Below are positions 1 to 7,539 of a DNA stretch of 8,636 nucleotides, piece after piece (positions within the stretch are counted from its first letter, which is position 1; each line of letters begins with the position of its first letter). The stretch lies in the NCBI GenBank assembly GCA_004357005.1, contig SMWH01000141.1:1-8636 (forward strand). The letters run 5' to 3'. The position numbers and the translations under genes are program-made. Source of the stretch: Gammaproteobacteria bacterium. GTDB taxonomy: Bacteria; Pseudomonadota; Gammaproteobacteria; SMWH01. The notes under the pieces were generated by a model. That model saw only the letters and a program-made list of their open reading frames with translations, made no database searches and was not told the origin of the DNA.

Positions 1-832
1 GATCGCTTCTGCGTCCCAGGAAACCCAATCCACGGCCATGCACCTGGCAGAGGCCAGTGATCACCAGGCCCAGGAGATCACCTCGGCCAGTTCCGCGGTC
101 AACGACATCGCTGTCTCCATTGAGGAGGTCTCCAGGAACTCTTCCGAGTCATCCCAGGTGGCCAGCAGATCGGTGTCCATCGCCAGCAAGGGCGCGGAAA
201 CCGTGCGACGAACGATTCAAGGCATGGACACGATCCGGGAACAGATCCAGGACACCTCCAAGCGGATCAAGCGTCTCGGCGAGAGTACCCAGGAGATCGG
301 CAATATCGTGGAACTCATCAACGATATCGCCGAACAAACCAATATCCTGTCGTTGAACGCCGCCATCCAGGCGGCGACTGCCGGTGAAACGGGACGCGGT
401 TTTGCAGTGGTGGCAGACGAGGTTCAGCGGCTGGCAGAGCGGGCCAGTAACGCCACCAAGCAAATCGAAGCGCTGGTGAAAACGATTCAGACCGACACCA
501 ACGAGGCGGTTATCTCGATGGAACAAACCACCGCCGAGGTGATTAATGGCGCCCGCCTGGCGGAGGACGCCGGTGAAGCGCTGAGCGAAATCGAAACAGT
601 ATCCAAGCACCTGGCTGAGCTGATTCAGAACATTTCGGAAGCCGCGCAGCAGCAGTCGGCGGCGGCTGCCAGCATTTCGAGTACCATGAACGTCATCCAG
701 GAGATCACGACCCAGACCTCCGTTGGTACGAGCCAGACCGCCGAATCCATTGGCAACCTTGCCGAACTCGCGACGGAACTGAGACGTTCGGTCTCGGGTT
801 TTAAACTACCTGAGGAAGCAGCCGAAAACTGA
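1..832 (+). CDS. pilJ: Type IV pilus chemoreceptor PilJ, C-terminal part (5' end outside window)
   Basis: The reading frame is open from base 2 and ends with TGA at 830-832, giving 276 residues of the cytoplasmic signalling domain of a methyl-accepting chemotaxis protein. The transmembrane and ligand-binding parts lie upstream of the window. The hairpin tip is plain at about nt 320-440 (NDIAEQTNILSLNAAIQAA, then GETGRGFAVVADEVQRLAE), flanked by long heptad-rich helices with many Ala, Ser, Gln and Glu. The tip variant IQAATAGE, instead of the commoner IEAARAGE, and the C-terminal LRRSVSGFKLP fit PilJ of the Pil-Chp system better than flagellar receptors. The protein ends about ten residues later without an NWETF-like tether for CheR. 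Known role of the family: an inner-membrane receptor that binds CheW-like PilI/ChpC and controls the kinase ChpA. The chpA start follows two bases after the stop, so coupled translation is likely. Assignment to PilJ leans on the chpA neighbour as well as the sequence. Confidence 0.93.
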   Translation, partial: IASASQETQSTAMHLAEASDHQAQEITSASSAVNDIAVSIEEVSRNSSESSQVASRSVSIASKGAETVRRTIQGMDTIREQIQDTSKRIKRLGESTQEIGNIVELINDIAEQTNILSLNAAIQAATAGETGRGFAVVADEVQRLAERASNATKQIEALVKTIQTDTNEAVISMEQTTAEVINGARLAEDAGEALSEIETVSKHLAELIQNISEAAQQQSAAAASISSTMNVIQEITTQTSVGTSQTAESIGNLAELATELRRSVSGFKLPEEAAEN

Positions 833-834
833 GC

Positions 835-3800
835 ATGGTTCAGAATCCAGGCATCGACCTCAGTATTCTCAACTGGCTGAAGCGGGAGATTGACGAAAAC
901 CTCCGCCGGGCACGTCACTCGCTGACCAGTCATATAGAAGACCCGTCCAGGCCGGACAACATTGATTTTTGCGTGCACCAGTTACACCAGGTGGCGGGCA
1001 CGCTGCGCATGGTGGAACTGTATGGTGCCGCGCTCGTTGCGGAAGAAATGGAGCGCATGGCTGTCGGTTTTGGCGACGGCAGCGTCCACGGCAGCGATGA
1101 GAACTATACGGTGCTGCTGCGCGCCATGGTGCAGCTGCCTGACTATCTGGAACGGCTGCAGAGCGGACACCGGGATATTCCCGTAGTGCTGCTCCCGCTG
1201 CTCAACGATCTGCGCGCAAGTTGCGGGGAGCAGTTGATTTCGGAGTCCTATCTCTTCTTTCCCAATCTTGACACGTCGCTGGTGGAAGCCGGAGCCGGGC
1301 AGGTACCCGGGCCGGAAACCACGCTCGATGACCAGGATGTCAGGAAACGGGCGCGGGTTCTGAGAAGCGCCTATGAGCGCCATCTCCTTGACTGGTTCCG
1401 CAACCGGGACGTGGATGAAGCTCTGGGCGGGTTGGTCACCCTCATGGACGGGATGGGCACGATCACATCGGCGCGCGACTGGCGCCAGATGTGGTGGATC
1501 GCCTCGGCTGTGCTGGAAGGGCTCCGTGATGCTGGGGGCGAAGCGTCCACCTTGACCAAGACCATGCTCGGCCGGATCGATCAGGAGATTCGACGGGTCG
1601 CTGCGGAGGGCGTTTCTGTTTTTTCCCAGCCTGCGCCGCGGGACTTGATGCGAACTCTTCTCTACGAGGTGGGTAAGGCCGAAACAGATGGACCGCGCGT
1701 GCAGGACGTCAGGGTCCGTTTCAAACTCGCGGAACTGTTCCCGGCGCGTGCAGAACTGGAGCATGCGCGCGGCGCATTGGCTGGGCAGAACAGGGAACTG
1801 CTCGGGACCGTGTCGGCCGGAATCAAGGAAGACCTGTTGCGGGTCAAGGAAGGTCTGGATCTCATCGTTCACGGCGGCGGAGAGGAACATCGGGATCTGG
1901 ATGCGATGACCGAGATACTGCGCCGGGTGGCAGACACCCTGGCTGTTCTCGGTCTGGGAATCCCCCGCAAGATCATCCAGGACCAGGTTGGCGTGCTGGA
2001 CGAGATCGCGCTGGGTACGCGCGAAACGGACGAAAGCACTTTGCTGCGTGTCGCCAGTGCTCTTCTCTATGTGGAGTCCTCGCTCGAGGAGCTTATCGAG
2101 ACCCTTGGGGCCAAACCGGGAGCGCAACCTGCCATACCCTCGGCGGTGCTCACAGAGGATGGCTCCCTCAAGCGGTCGGACATACGGCGGATTCTGGATT
2201 CGCTCATGGGTGAGGCAATCACCAATATCCAGACCGTCAAGCAGGCGATCGTTGAATTTCTCGAAGATCCCGAGGGTGCCAGTCGCATCCAGACAGTGCC
2301 GGTAGTACTGGAAGAAGTTGTCGGTGCTCTGAGGATCCTGGATCTGTCCCGTCCGGCTTCCCTGTTGCACGACATCGGTGTCTGGATTGACGACAACCTC
2401 ATCGAACGAGGTATTGTTCCCGACGCCGAGGAACTCGTGCATCTGGCCGATGCCATCGCAAGTATCGAGTACTACCTCGAAGGTGTCCGGGACAACTGGC
2501 CTGGGCGCGAAGGTGTCCTCGAAATCGCCGATCGGGCGCTGCGTTGGTTGTCGCAACCCGCAACCGCCGAAACTGCATCCGAACACGAAGTGGCGATTGC
2601 CCAACCGGCACCGGTGCGGGAATCCCCGCTTCTGGAACCGGAACTCATATCTTCCCTGCCATCCATCGATCCGGAACTGGACGAGGAGATCCACGAGATC
2701 TTCGTCGATGAAGCTGACAAAGAGATCGAAGAAATCGTGCGGTTGTACCCGGATTGGAAAAACGATCCCGACGACGACGAGACACTCCTGATTCTGCGTC
2801 GCTCATTCCACACGCTGAAAGGCAGCGGCCGGGTAGTCGGCGCGCGTCGAATTGGCGAATTCTGCTGGAAAGTCGAACAGATGCTCAACGGAGTGCTGGA
2901 TCACGGCATGCCGGCATCCCCTGCGCTGTTCGACGTGATGGATCAGGCCATGAACATTCTGCCCGTGCTTCTCAAGGACATGCGCGGGACACAAAGTGTC
3001 GGGCCCGAGGTGGACCAGATCGCGGACGCGGCAGACCGGGTGACCGCGGGCGAAGTAGAGACGGCACCAGGAGAAGGTACGCCGGACGTCGCGGCAGCTC
3101 CACCCGTAGTTGCAGCGAACCTGGCACAGAGCCTCCCGGAGATGGATCCGGCGCTGTACGAAGTATTCCGTGATGAAACCAGCGCCCATCTGGGTGTGTT
3201 GCGCGGGTACCTGGAGCGTTGCCTGCACGCCGGGAAGCCGCTGTCGCCGGACAAGGAAACGTTCAGGACAGTTCACACGCTCAATGGTGCAGCCGCCATG
3301 GCGCAGGTTTCCGCGATCGCCACTATTACCGGGCCCATGGAGGCCTGGTTCAATCGCATCAGAGAATCGCGAGGGGCACCGACACCGGAAGGACTGGATA
3401 CGCTGCAGCGCATAGTGGAGTCGGTGGAAGCCATCGTCATGGCGTTGAGCATGCCTGGTTCCGAATTGCCGCCAACGGAGGGACTCGTCGCCCGGATACA
3501 TGCCCTGGCGGCCAGGTTGCCGGAAACAGAAGAAACTTCTTCCGTGGGTTCCCCGCTTGTCACGGCAGCGGAACCGTCCACGCCATCGACCGGGGAGCCG
3601 CTTGTGCGACCCGTGCCGGAACGGTCCATGGGCGCGGCCATACCTTTGGAAGCCGATGAAGAATTACTGGAGATCTTTCTCCAGGAAGGCGGTGAAATAC
3701 TTGACGAAGCGGACAACATCCTCCAGCGCTGGCACGGCACACCCAACGACGGGAGCATCGTGGCGGAGCTGCAGCGGGAATTGCACACGCTAAAGGGGGG

Positions 3801-6135
3801 GGCGCGCATGGCGGGTGTGGAGGCCATCGGCGACATCAGCCATGCGATGGAGTCGCTGTGCTCTTCCATCGGGGCCGGTGAAATAGTTGTCAGCGAGGAC
3901 ACTATCGTTTCCCTGGAACGGGGTTTCGATGCACTGCACGCGATGCTCCAGCAGATCGAGGCAGAGCGGGCAGTGACGCCGCGGCCGGATACGATCGCCC
4001 AGATCGAAGCCCTTCGGTCCGGGGAGATGCCAACGGAGTCCCCGTTCCCGGAGCGGAGCTCGGGGCGCGCGCCGGAACCGGCGCCGTCTTCCTCCGCAGC
4101 GCCCCCGGTGATCGGCGCTGTGACCAGGCCGGAGCCGGAGATCCGGCCCATCGATTCCCCGATGTCCGAACCGACGGAGCCGCAACCGGTATCGCCTGAC
4201 GAGCCGGGACCCGCGCCGGATGCGCCGCTGCCGGCGGCGGAAATGCAGGCGCGCAAGCCCGAACAGCCCGCACCGCCTTCCGAGTTCAGCGCCGCCGGCG
4301 ATCTGACACGCGTGCGCACCGGTCTGTTGGACGATATGGTGAACGCGGCCGGCGAGGTGAGTATCTTCCGTTCGCGCCTGGAACAACAGATGGGTACCGT
4401 GCGGTTCAACCTGGTCGAGTTCAACCAGACCGTGTCTCGCCTGAGCGATCAGTTGCGTCAGCTCGACAAGGAAACTGAAGCGCAGATCCTGTCGCGTTTC
4501 AAGCTGGAAACTCCGGAGGAAAGCGAGGACTTCGATCCGCTGGAGATGGACCGCTACTCACATATCCAGCAATTGTCACGGGGTCTGGCCGAGACCGTGA
4601 GTGACCTGGTCAGTATCCAGGACATACTCGACGAGCTCACCCGGGAGTCCGAAACTCTGCTGGCGCAGCAATCGCGGGTTAGCGCGGAATTGCAACAGGG
4701 TCTGATGCGCACGCGCATGACCCGTTTCGACACACTGGTCCCGCGCTTGCGTCGCATCGTCCGGCAGACTGCCGACGAGCTGAACAAAAAGGTCGTGCTC
4801 AACGTTGATGGCGGTGAGGGCGAGCTGGACCGAACCGTACTCGATCGCGTTACGGCTTCACTGGAACATATCTTGCGCAATGCCGTAGCCCACGGCATCG
4901 AGCCACCAGCCGATCGTCGTGCCACCGGCAAGGACGAACAGGGACGCATTGACATGACCGTGCGTCGCGAAGGCTCCGATGTGGTCATCAGCATCCAGGA
5001 CGATGGCGCCGGTGTGGATATGGATGCTGTGCGGCGCATGGCGCTGCAACGTGGGCTGATTGAAGCTGACACGCGACTCACCGACGACGCGGTTCTGCAA
5101 CTCATCATCGCTTCGGGTTTCAGTACCGCGCCCGAGCTGACCCAGATCGCGGGCCGGGGTGTGGGTCTGGACGTGGTCAACAGCGAAGTCCGTCAGTTGG
5201 GTGGCTCTTTGGCGATTCGTTCGAAGCGCGGTCAGGGCGCCCGTTTTACGATCCGGTTGCCGTTCACCGTTGCATTGGCGCCAGCCCTGTTGGTGGAAGC
5301 AGCCAGGCAGATTTACGCTATCCCGCTCTCCACCGTGGTCGGTGTCGTTCGCTACACGGTGGATCGCTACACCGAACTCGTAAAGGAGAGTGGTGGCAGC
5401 TTCGATTACGGCGGACTGGAATATCCGATTTATGACCTGGCGCTGCTGCTCGAATTGTCCGAACACAGCCACTATCCAGGCGATAAACAGATGTCGCTGA
5501 TCATGGTTCGCTCTGGCGAAGAGCGCGCGGCGTTTCGCGTGGATCGTTTGCTGGGCAACCGGGAAGTGGTCGTGAAATCAGTCGGGCCTCTCCTTAATCA
5601 GGTGCCCGGCATATTCGGCGCCACCATTCTTGGTGACGGCAGCGTCATTCTGATTCTGGACATCGCACCGTTGGCGCAGAAGGGTGCGGAAGCCGCGATG
5701 GATCCCGCAGCGCTGATCCCGCTTCCACCGGAACTGACGGAGGACCCCGATCGCAAGGTCAGGGTTCTGGTGGTCGATGATTCCATTACCATGCGCAAAG
5801 TCACCGGGCGCGTGCTGGAACGCAACAACATGGAGGTCTTCACCGCGAGGGACGGAGTGGACGCCATCGCTGTCATGCAGGAAGTCGTGCCGGACATCAT
5901 GCTGTTGGATATCGAAATGCCCCGGATGGATGGCTACGATCTGGCGTTGCACATGCGCGGCGACGAACGCCTCCGGGACGTCCCCATCATCATGGTGACT
6001 TCCCGCGGCGGAGCCAAACACCGTCAGCGTGCCAAGGACATGGGCATCGAACGTTATATCGGCAAGCCTTACCAGGAAAACGTTCTGCTGGCGACGATGC
6101 GTGAAGTACTCGAACACCACGGTGTTTCCGCTTGA
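835..6135 (+). CDS. chpA: Pil-Chp hybrid chemotaxis histidine kinase ChpA (HPt array, CheA core, CheW-like, receiver)
   Basis: 1766 residues; the central kinase of type IV pilus chemotaxis. Residues 1-570 are the FimL-like ChpA N-terminus, made of helical HPt-like bundles. The first keeps a histidine (H51, motif HQVAGTLRMV); the later ones appear to have lost it. Three HPt domains follow: H659 (HTLKGSG), H814 (HTLNGAA, Asn for the usual Lys) and H984 (HTLKGGA). A linker rich in Pro, Glu and Ser spans about 1062-1150, then the CheA dimerisation helices to about 1320. The ATPase domain is complete: N box with N1349 and H1353, DDGAGVD at 1389-1395, GRGVGLDVV at 1440-1448, and GQGARFTIRLP near 1466-1476. 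A CheW-like domain covers about 1477-1620. The receiver covers 1641-1763 with D1648, D1649, phospho-acceptor D1692, T1722 and K1744. Start: ATG two bases after the pilJ stop. The only good Shine-Dalgarno (GAGGAAG, 812-818) is 16 bases away, so coupling is likely; a CTG at 829 is a remote alternative. From memory, Pseudomonas aeruginosa ChpA has about 2470 residues and more phosphotransfer domains, so this is a shorter form. TGA ends at 6135. Confidence 0.96.
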   Translation: MVQNPGIDLSILNWLKREIDENLRRARHSLTSHIEDPSRPDNIDFCVHQLHQVAGTLRMVELYGAALVAEEMERMAVGFGDGSVHGSDENYTVLLRAMVQLPDYLERLQSGHRDIPVVLLPLLNDLRASCGEQLISESYLFFPNLDTSLVEAGAGQVPGPETTLDDQDVRKRARVLRSAYERHLLDWFRNRDVDEALGGLVTLMDGMGTITSARDWRQMWWIASAVLEGLRDAGGEASTLTKTMLGRIDQEIRRVAAEGVSVFSQPAPRDLMRTLLYEVGKAETDGPRVQDVRVRFKLAELFPARAELEHARGALAGQNRELLGTVSAGIKEDLLRVKEGLDLIVHGGGEEHRDLDAMTEILRRVADTLAVLGLGIPRKIIQDQVGVLDEIALGTRETDESTLLRVASALLYVESSLEELIETLGAKPGAQPAIPSAVLTEDGSLKRSDIRRILDSLMGEAITNIQTVKQAIVEFLEDPEGASRIQTVPVVLEEVVGALRILDLSRPASLLHDIGVWIDDNLIERGIVPDAEELVHLADAIASIEYYLEGVRDNWPGREGVLEIADRALRWLSQPATAETASEHEVAIAQPAPVRESPLLEPELISSLPSIDPELDEEIHEIFVDEADKEIEEIVRLYPDWKNDPDDDETLLILRRSFHTLKGSGRVVGARRIGEFCWKVEQMLNGVLDHGMPASPALFDVMDQAMNILPVLLKDMRGTQSVGPEVDQIADAADRVTAGEVETAPGEGTPDVAAAPPVVAANLAQSLPEMDPALYEVFRDETSAHLGVLRGYLERCLHAGKPLSPDKETFRTVHTLNGAAAMAQVSAIATITGPMEAWFNRIRESRGAPTPEGLDTLQRIVESVEAIVMALSMPGSELPPTEGLVARIHALAARLPETEETSSVGSPLVTAAEPSTPSTGEPLVRPVPERSMGAAIPLEADEELLEIFLQEGGEILDEADNILQRWHGTPNDGSIVAELQRELHTLKGGARMAGVEAIGDISHAMESLCSSIGAGEIVVSEDTIVSLERGFDALHAMLQQIEAERAVTPRPDTIAQIEALRSGEMPTESPFPERSSGRAPEPAPSSSAAPPVIGAVTRPEPEIRPIDSPMSEPTEPQPVSPDEPGPAPDAPLPAAEMQARKPEQPAPPSEFSAAGDLTRVRTGLLDDMVNAAGEVSIFRSRLEQQMGTVRFNLVEFNQTVSRLSDQLRQLDKETEAQILSRFKLETPEESEDFDPLEMDRYSHIQQLSRGLAETVSDLVSIQDILDELTRESETLLAQQSRVSAELQQGLMRTRMTRFDTLVPRLRRIVRQTADELNKKVVLNVDGGEGELDRTVLDRVTASLEHILRNAVAHGIEPPADRRATGKDEQGRIDMTVRREGSDVVISIQDDGAGVDMDAVRRMALQRGLIEADTRLTDDAVLQLIIASGFSTAPELTQIAGRGVGLDVVNSEVRQLGGSLAIRSKRGQGARFTIRLPFTVALAPALLVEAARQIYAIPLSTVVGVVRYTVDRYTELVKESGGSFDYGGLEYPIYDLALLLELSEHSHYPGDKQMSLIMVRSGEERAAFRVDRLLGNREVVVKSVGPLLNQVPGIFGATILGDGSVILILDIAPLAQKGAEAAMDPAALIPLPPELTEDPDRKVRVLVVDDSITMRKVTGRVLERNNMEVFTARDGVDAIAVMQEVVPDIMLLDIEMPRMDGYDLALHMRGDERLRDVPIIMVTSRGGAKHRQRAKDMGIERYIGKPYQENVLLATMREVLEHHGVSA
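3795..3802 (+). repeat. Run of eight G inside the third HPt motif of chpA
   Basis: Eight consecutive G encode the end of Lys987, Gly988, Gly989 and the start of Ala990, directly after phospho-acceptor His984. The frame is intact as given. A change of one base here would stop ChpA before its kinase core. GGG is used twice in a row although other Gly codons were possible. Confidence 0.9.
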
Positions 6136-6137
6136 AC

Positions 6138-6590
6138 ATGGCCGAAATCGCATCCCCGATCCGCAGCGTCATGATCCCGATACAGGGTGGTCGATTGCTG
6201 CTGCCCAATGCCACCGTGGCGGAAGTCGTCCTCTACCGGAAACCGGATCCTGTCGAAGGGGCGCCCCCCTGGGTCCTGGGTACGATCGTCTGGCGCGGGT
6301 GGCGGGTCCCTGTCATCTCGCCGGCAGTACTCGCCCAGCGAGAAAACGAGGAAGACCCATCCCGGGCGAACCTCGCCATCCTCAAGGCCCTGGGCGGCAC
6401 AGTCAGCCATGTGGCCGTGCCCGCGCGTGGCGTGCCGCGGTTGACCACGGTGGGCCCCGAGGACATTGAAACGTCCGATTTGCCCATCGGCAACGGCGTG
6501 CTGCGCCCCGTCACGATTAACGGCGAGGCTGCGGACATTCCGGACCTTGACCAGATACAACAGATGCTCCAGGCCACGGGACTGTTCTGA
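6138..6590 (+). CDS. chpC: CheW-like adaptor protein ChpC
   Basis: 150 residues from ATG 6138; a TTG at 6132, overlapping the chpA stop, would add two residues (MN) and is less likely. No strong Shine-Dalgarno precedes either, so coupling to chpA is inferred. The protein is a single CheW-like domain. Early on it has VMIPIQGGRLLLPNATVAEVV, then PPWVLGTIVWRGWRVPVIS, the adaptor pattern of ChpC: a cytoplasmic protein with no signal peptide or membrane segment. The family links chemoreceptors to the CheA-type kinase. In Pseudomonas aeruginosa ChpC is the second CheW-like protein of the Pil-Chp system besides PilI and is thought to connect further receptors. Here chpC follows chpA directly, with no chpB methylesterase gene between. 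Another CheW-like protein such as PilI is possible by sequence, but the LLLPN start of the domain and the position after chpA favour ChpC. The next gene, gspG, starts one base after the TGA at 6588-6590. Confidence 0.85.
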   Translation: MAEIASPIRSVMIPIQGGRLLLPNATVAEVVLYRKPDPVEGAPPWVLGTIVWRGWRVPVISPAVLAQRENEEDPSRANLAILKALGGTVSHVAVPARGVPRLTTVGPEDIETSDLPIGNGVLRPVTINGEAADIPDLDQIQQMLQATGLF

Positions 6591-6591
6591 C

Positions 6592-7014
6592 ATGTCACGC
6601 GGATTTACCCTGATCGAAGTGCTGGTAGTCGTCGTGATCCTCGGCATCCTGGCAGCGGTCGTCGTCCCGCGAATCATGGATCAACCGGATCGGGCCAGGA
6701 TCGTGAAGACCAAGCAGGACGTTCGCACCCTGGTCAGCGCTGTCAACATGTACCGGCTGGACAATTTCGTTTATCCCTCCACGGATCAGGGCCTCGACGC
6801 GTTGGCAACTCAACCATCCGGATCGCCACCAGCGCCAAACTGGAAAACCGGTGGCTATATCGAACATTTACCGCAGGATGCCTGGGGCAGCGACTATCAA
6901 TATCTGAATCCGGGCATACACGGTGAAGTTGACGTCTATTCTTTCGGCGCCGACGGGCAACTCGGCGGGGACGGTATCAATGCCGATATCGGCAACTGGA
7001 ACTTGGACGAGTAG
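6592..7014 (+). CDS. gspG: Type II secretion major pseudopilin GspG
   Basis: 140 residues. The prepilin leader is very short (MSRG), cleaved before F5 of GFTLIEVLVVVVILGILAAV, giving mature Phe1 and Glu5, followed by the conserved Pro of VVPRIMD. The body has the GspG hallmarks: YRLDNFVYPSTDQGLDAL, then GGYIEHLPQDAWGSDYQYL, and the C-terminal calcium-binding loop with DVYSFGADGQLGGDG ending in ADIGNW. The acidic loop separates true GspG from type IV pilins and the minor pseudopilins. Role: after cleavage and N-methylation by the prepilin peptidase, it polymerises in the inner membrane into the periplasmic pseudopilus that drives export of folded proteins through the GspD secretin. Start: ATG 6592, one base after the chpC stop, with a modest GGGA at 6578-6581 upstream. 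An ATG further upstream in the same frame lies deep inside chpC and would destroy the leader. No gspC, D, E or F gene precedes it; they must lie elsewhere or downstream. Confidence 0.97.
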   Translation: MSRGFTLIEVLVVVVILGILAAVVVPRIMDQPDRARIVKTKQDVRTLVSAVNMYRLDNFVYPSTDQGLDALATQPSGSPPAPNWKTGGYIEHLPQDAWGSDYQYLNPGIHGEVDVYSFGADGQLGGDGINADIGNWNLDE

Positions 7015-7519
7015 GCGCGCCCGCGGCGCTGGCTTTACCCTCCTCGAACTGCTGGTCGTTCTTTTTCTTGTCGGGCTGCTGACCAGCATCGTGGTGCTTT
7101 CGAGCGCCACAGCGGGACTCGAACGGCGTCTCGAAGATGAAGCAGCGCGTCTGGCAGGCCTCCTGGAACTCGCGTCGGAAAACTCCGTGCTGACCGGACG
7201 CGAACTCGCGGTCGGTTTTCAGCCAGGCGGATACGCCTTCTTCTATTTTGAAGGCAACGACTGGCAACCGTTGCAATCCGGTGAACTGTTCAGGCCCAGG
7301 CAACTCGGTTCGGATATGCAATTGAGTCTTATTGTCGAGGAAACAGAAATAGATCTCAGCGAGCGGACATCACATGTGGAGCCGCACATCATCATGTATT
7401 CCAGCGGTGATGTGTCGCCGTTCCTTGTGACCCTGAGTCACGGTCAAACGCCCGGACGATACGAAATCCACTATGAGGACAACCGCTTCGCGGCGCAGAA
7501 AGCGGATGAGGCCCCATGA
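6980..7519 (+). CDS. gspH: Type II secretion minor pseudopilin GspH
   Basis: 179 residues from ATG 6980. The start overlaps the end of gspG by 35 bases; GGGGA at 6967-6971 is a fair ribosome site. This gives an 18-residue leader with four Arg (MPISATGTWTSRRARGAG), cleaved before FTLLELLVVLFLVGLL with Glu5 in place. A longer reading from 6923 would overlap gspG by 92 bases and is unlikely. The body starts with LERRLEDEAARLAGLLELASENS and has GRELAVGFQPGGYAFF, the GspH pattern: a helix that monitors Asn-Ser near a GRE-type motif, then a beta sheet (the GspH/FimT family). The C-terminal part (GRYEIHYED) fits the last strands. The role known for the family is the base of the pseudopilus tip, joining GspI-J-K to the GspG shaft. 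The TGA at 7517-7519 overlaps the first possible ATG of gspI. FimT of type IV pili is related, but the position between gspG and gspI decides for GspH. Confidence 0.9.
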   Translation: MPISATGTWTSRRARGAGFTLLELLVVLFLVGLLTSIVVLSSATAGLERRLEDEAARLAGLLELASENSVLTGRELAVGFQPGGYAFFYFEGNDWQPLQSGELFRPRQLGSDMQLSLIVEETEIDLSERTSHVEPHIIMYSSGDVSPFLVTLSHGQTPGRYEIHYEDNRFAAQKADEAP

Positions 7520-7536
7520 GGCCCTGTGAGGAAATA
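7507..7536 (+). repeat. Short tandem decamer repeat at the gspH-gspI junction
   Basis: Three adjacent ten-base units start with TGAGG: TGAGGCCCCA, TGAGGCCCTG and TGAGGAAATA. A fourth TGAGG follows at 7541-7545 after a 14-base step. The first two units differ by two bases; the third is shared only in its first five. The second unit holds the gspH stop, and each TGAGG can act as a weak ribosome site. It may be an old small duplication or chance. Confidence 0.45.
7528..7534 (+). promoter_or_regulatory. Ribosome binding site deciding the gspI start
   Basis: GAGGAAA lies five bases before GTG 7540 and is the best Shine-Dalgarno in the pseudopilin cluster. It supports GTG 7540 over ATG 7516, whose own site is the weaker GAGG at 7508-7511, four bases away. 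Confidence 0.6.
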
Positions 7537-7539
7537 CCC

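Noticed and set aside
982..2694. 570-codon open frame on the minus strand, antisense to chpA
   Set aside because: The frame mirrors the codon pattern of a GC-rich gene on the other strand. The product is rich in Arg, His and Gln, shows no domain I recognise, and chpA is clearly coding here.
4027..4284. Pro/Glu/Ser/Ala-rich stretch looked at as a possible separate element or frameshift
   Set aside because: The chpA frame is open throughout and the place between the last HPt and the dimerisation helices is the usual one for a flexible linker.
3273..4424. 383-codon open frame on the minus strand antisense to the chpA linker and third HPt
   Set aside because: Low-complexity product rich in Ser, Gly and Ala, as expected from the reverse of a Pro/Glu-rich linker; no ribosome site or family match seen.
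6466..6591. Upstream extension of gspG into chpC (ATG 6466)
   Set aside because: The extension lies inside the CheW-like coding region and would put 42 residues ahead of the MSRG leader; prepilin leaders are short.
6923..6979. Upstream extension of gspH (ATG 6923)
   Set aside because: It would overlap gspG by 92 bases and give a 37-residue leader before the prepilin cleavage site; ATG 6980 with GGGGA ahead fits better.
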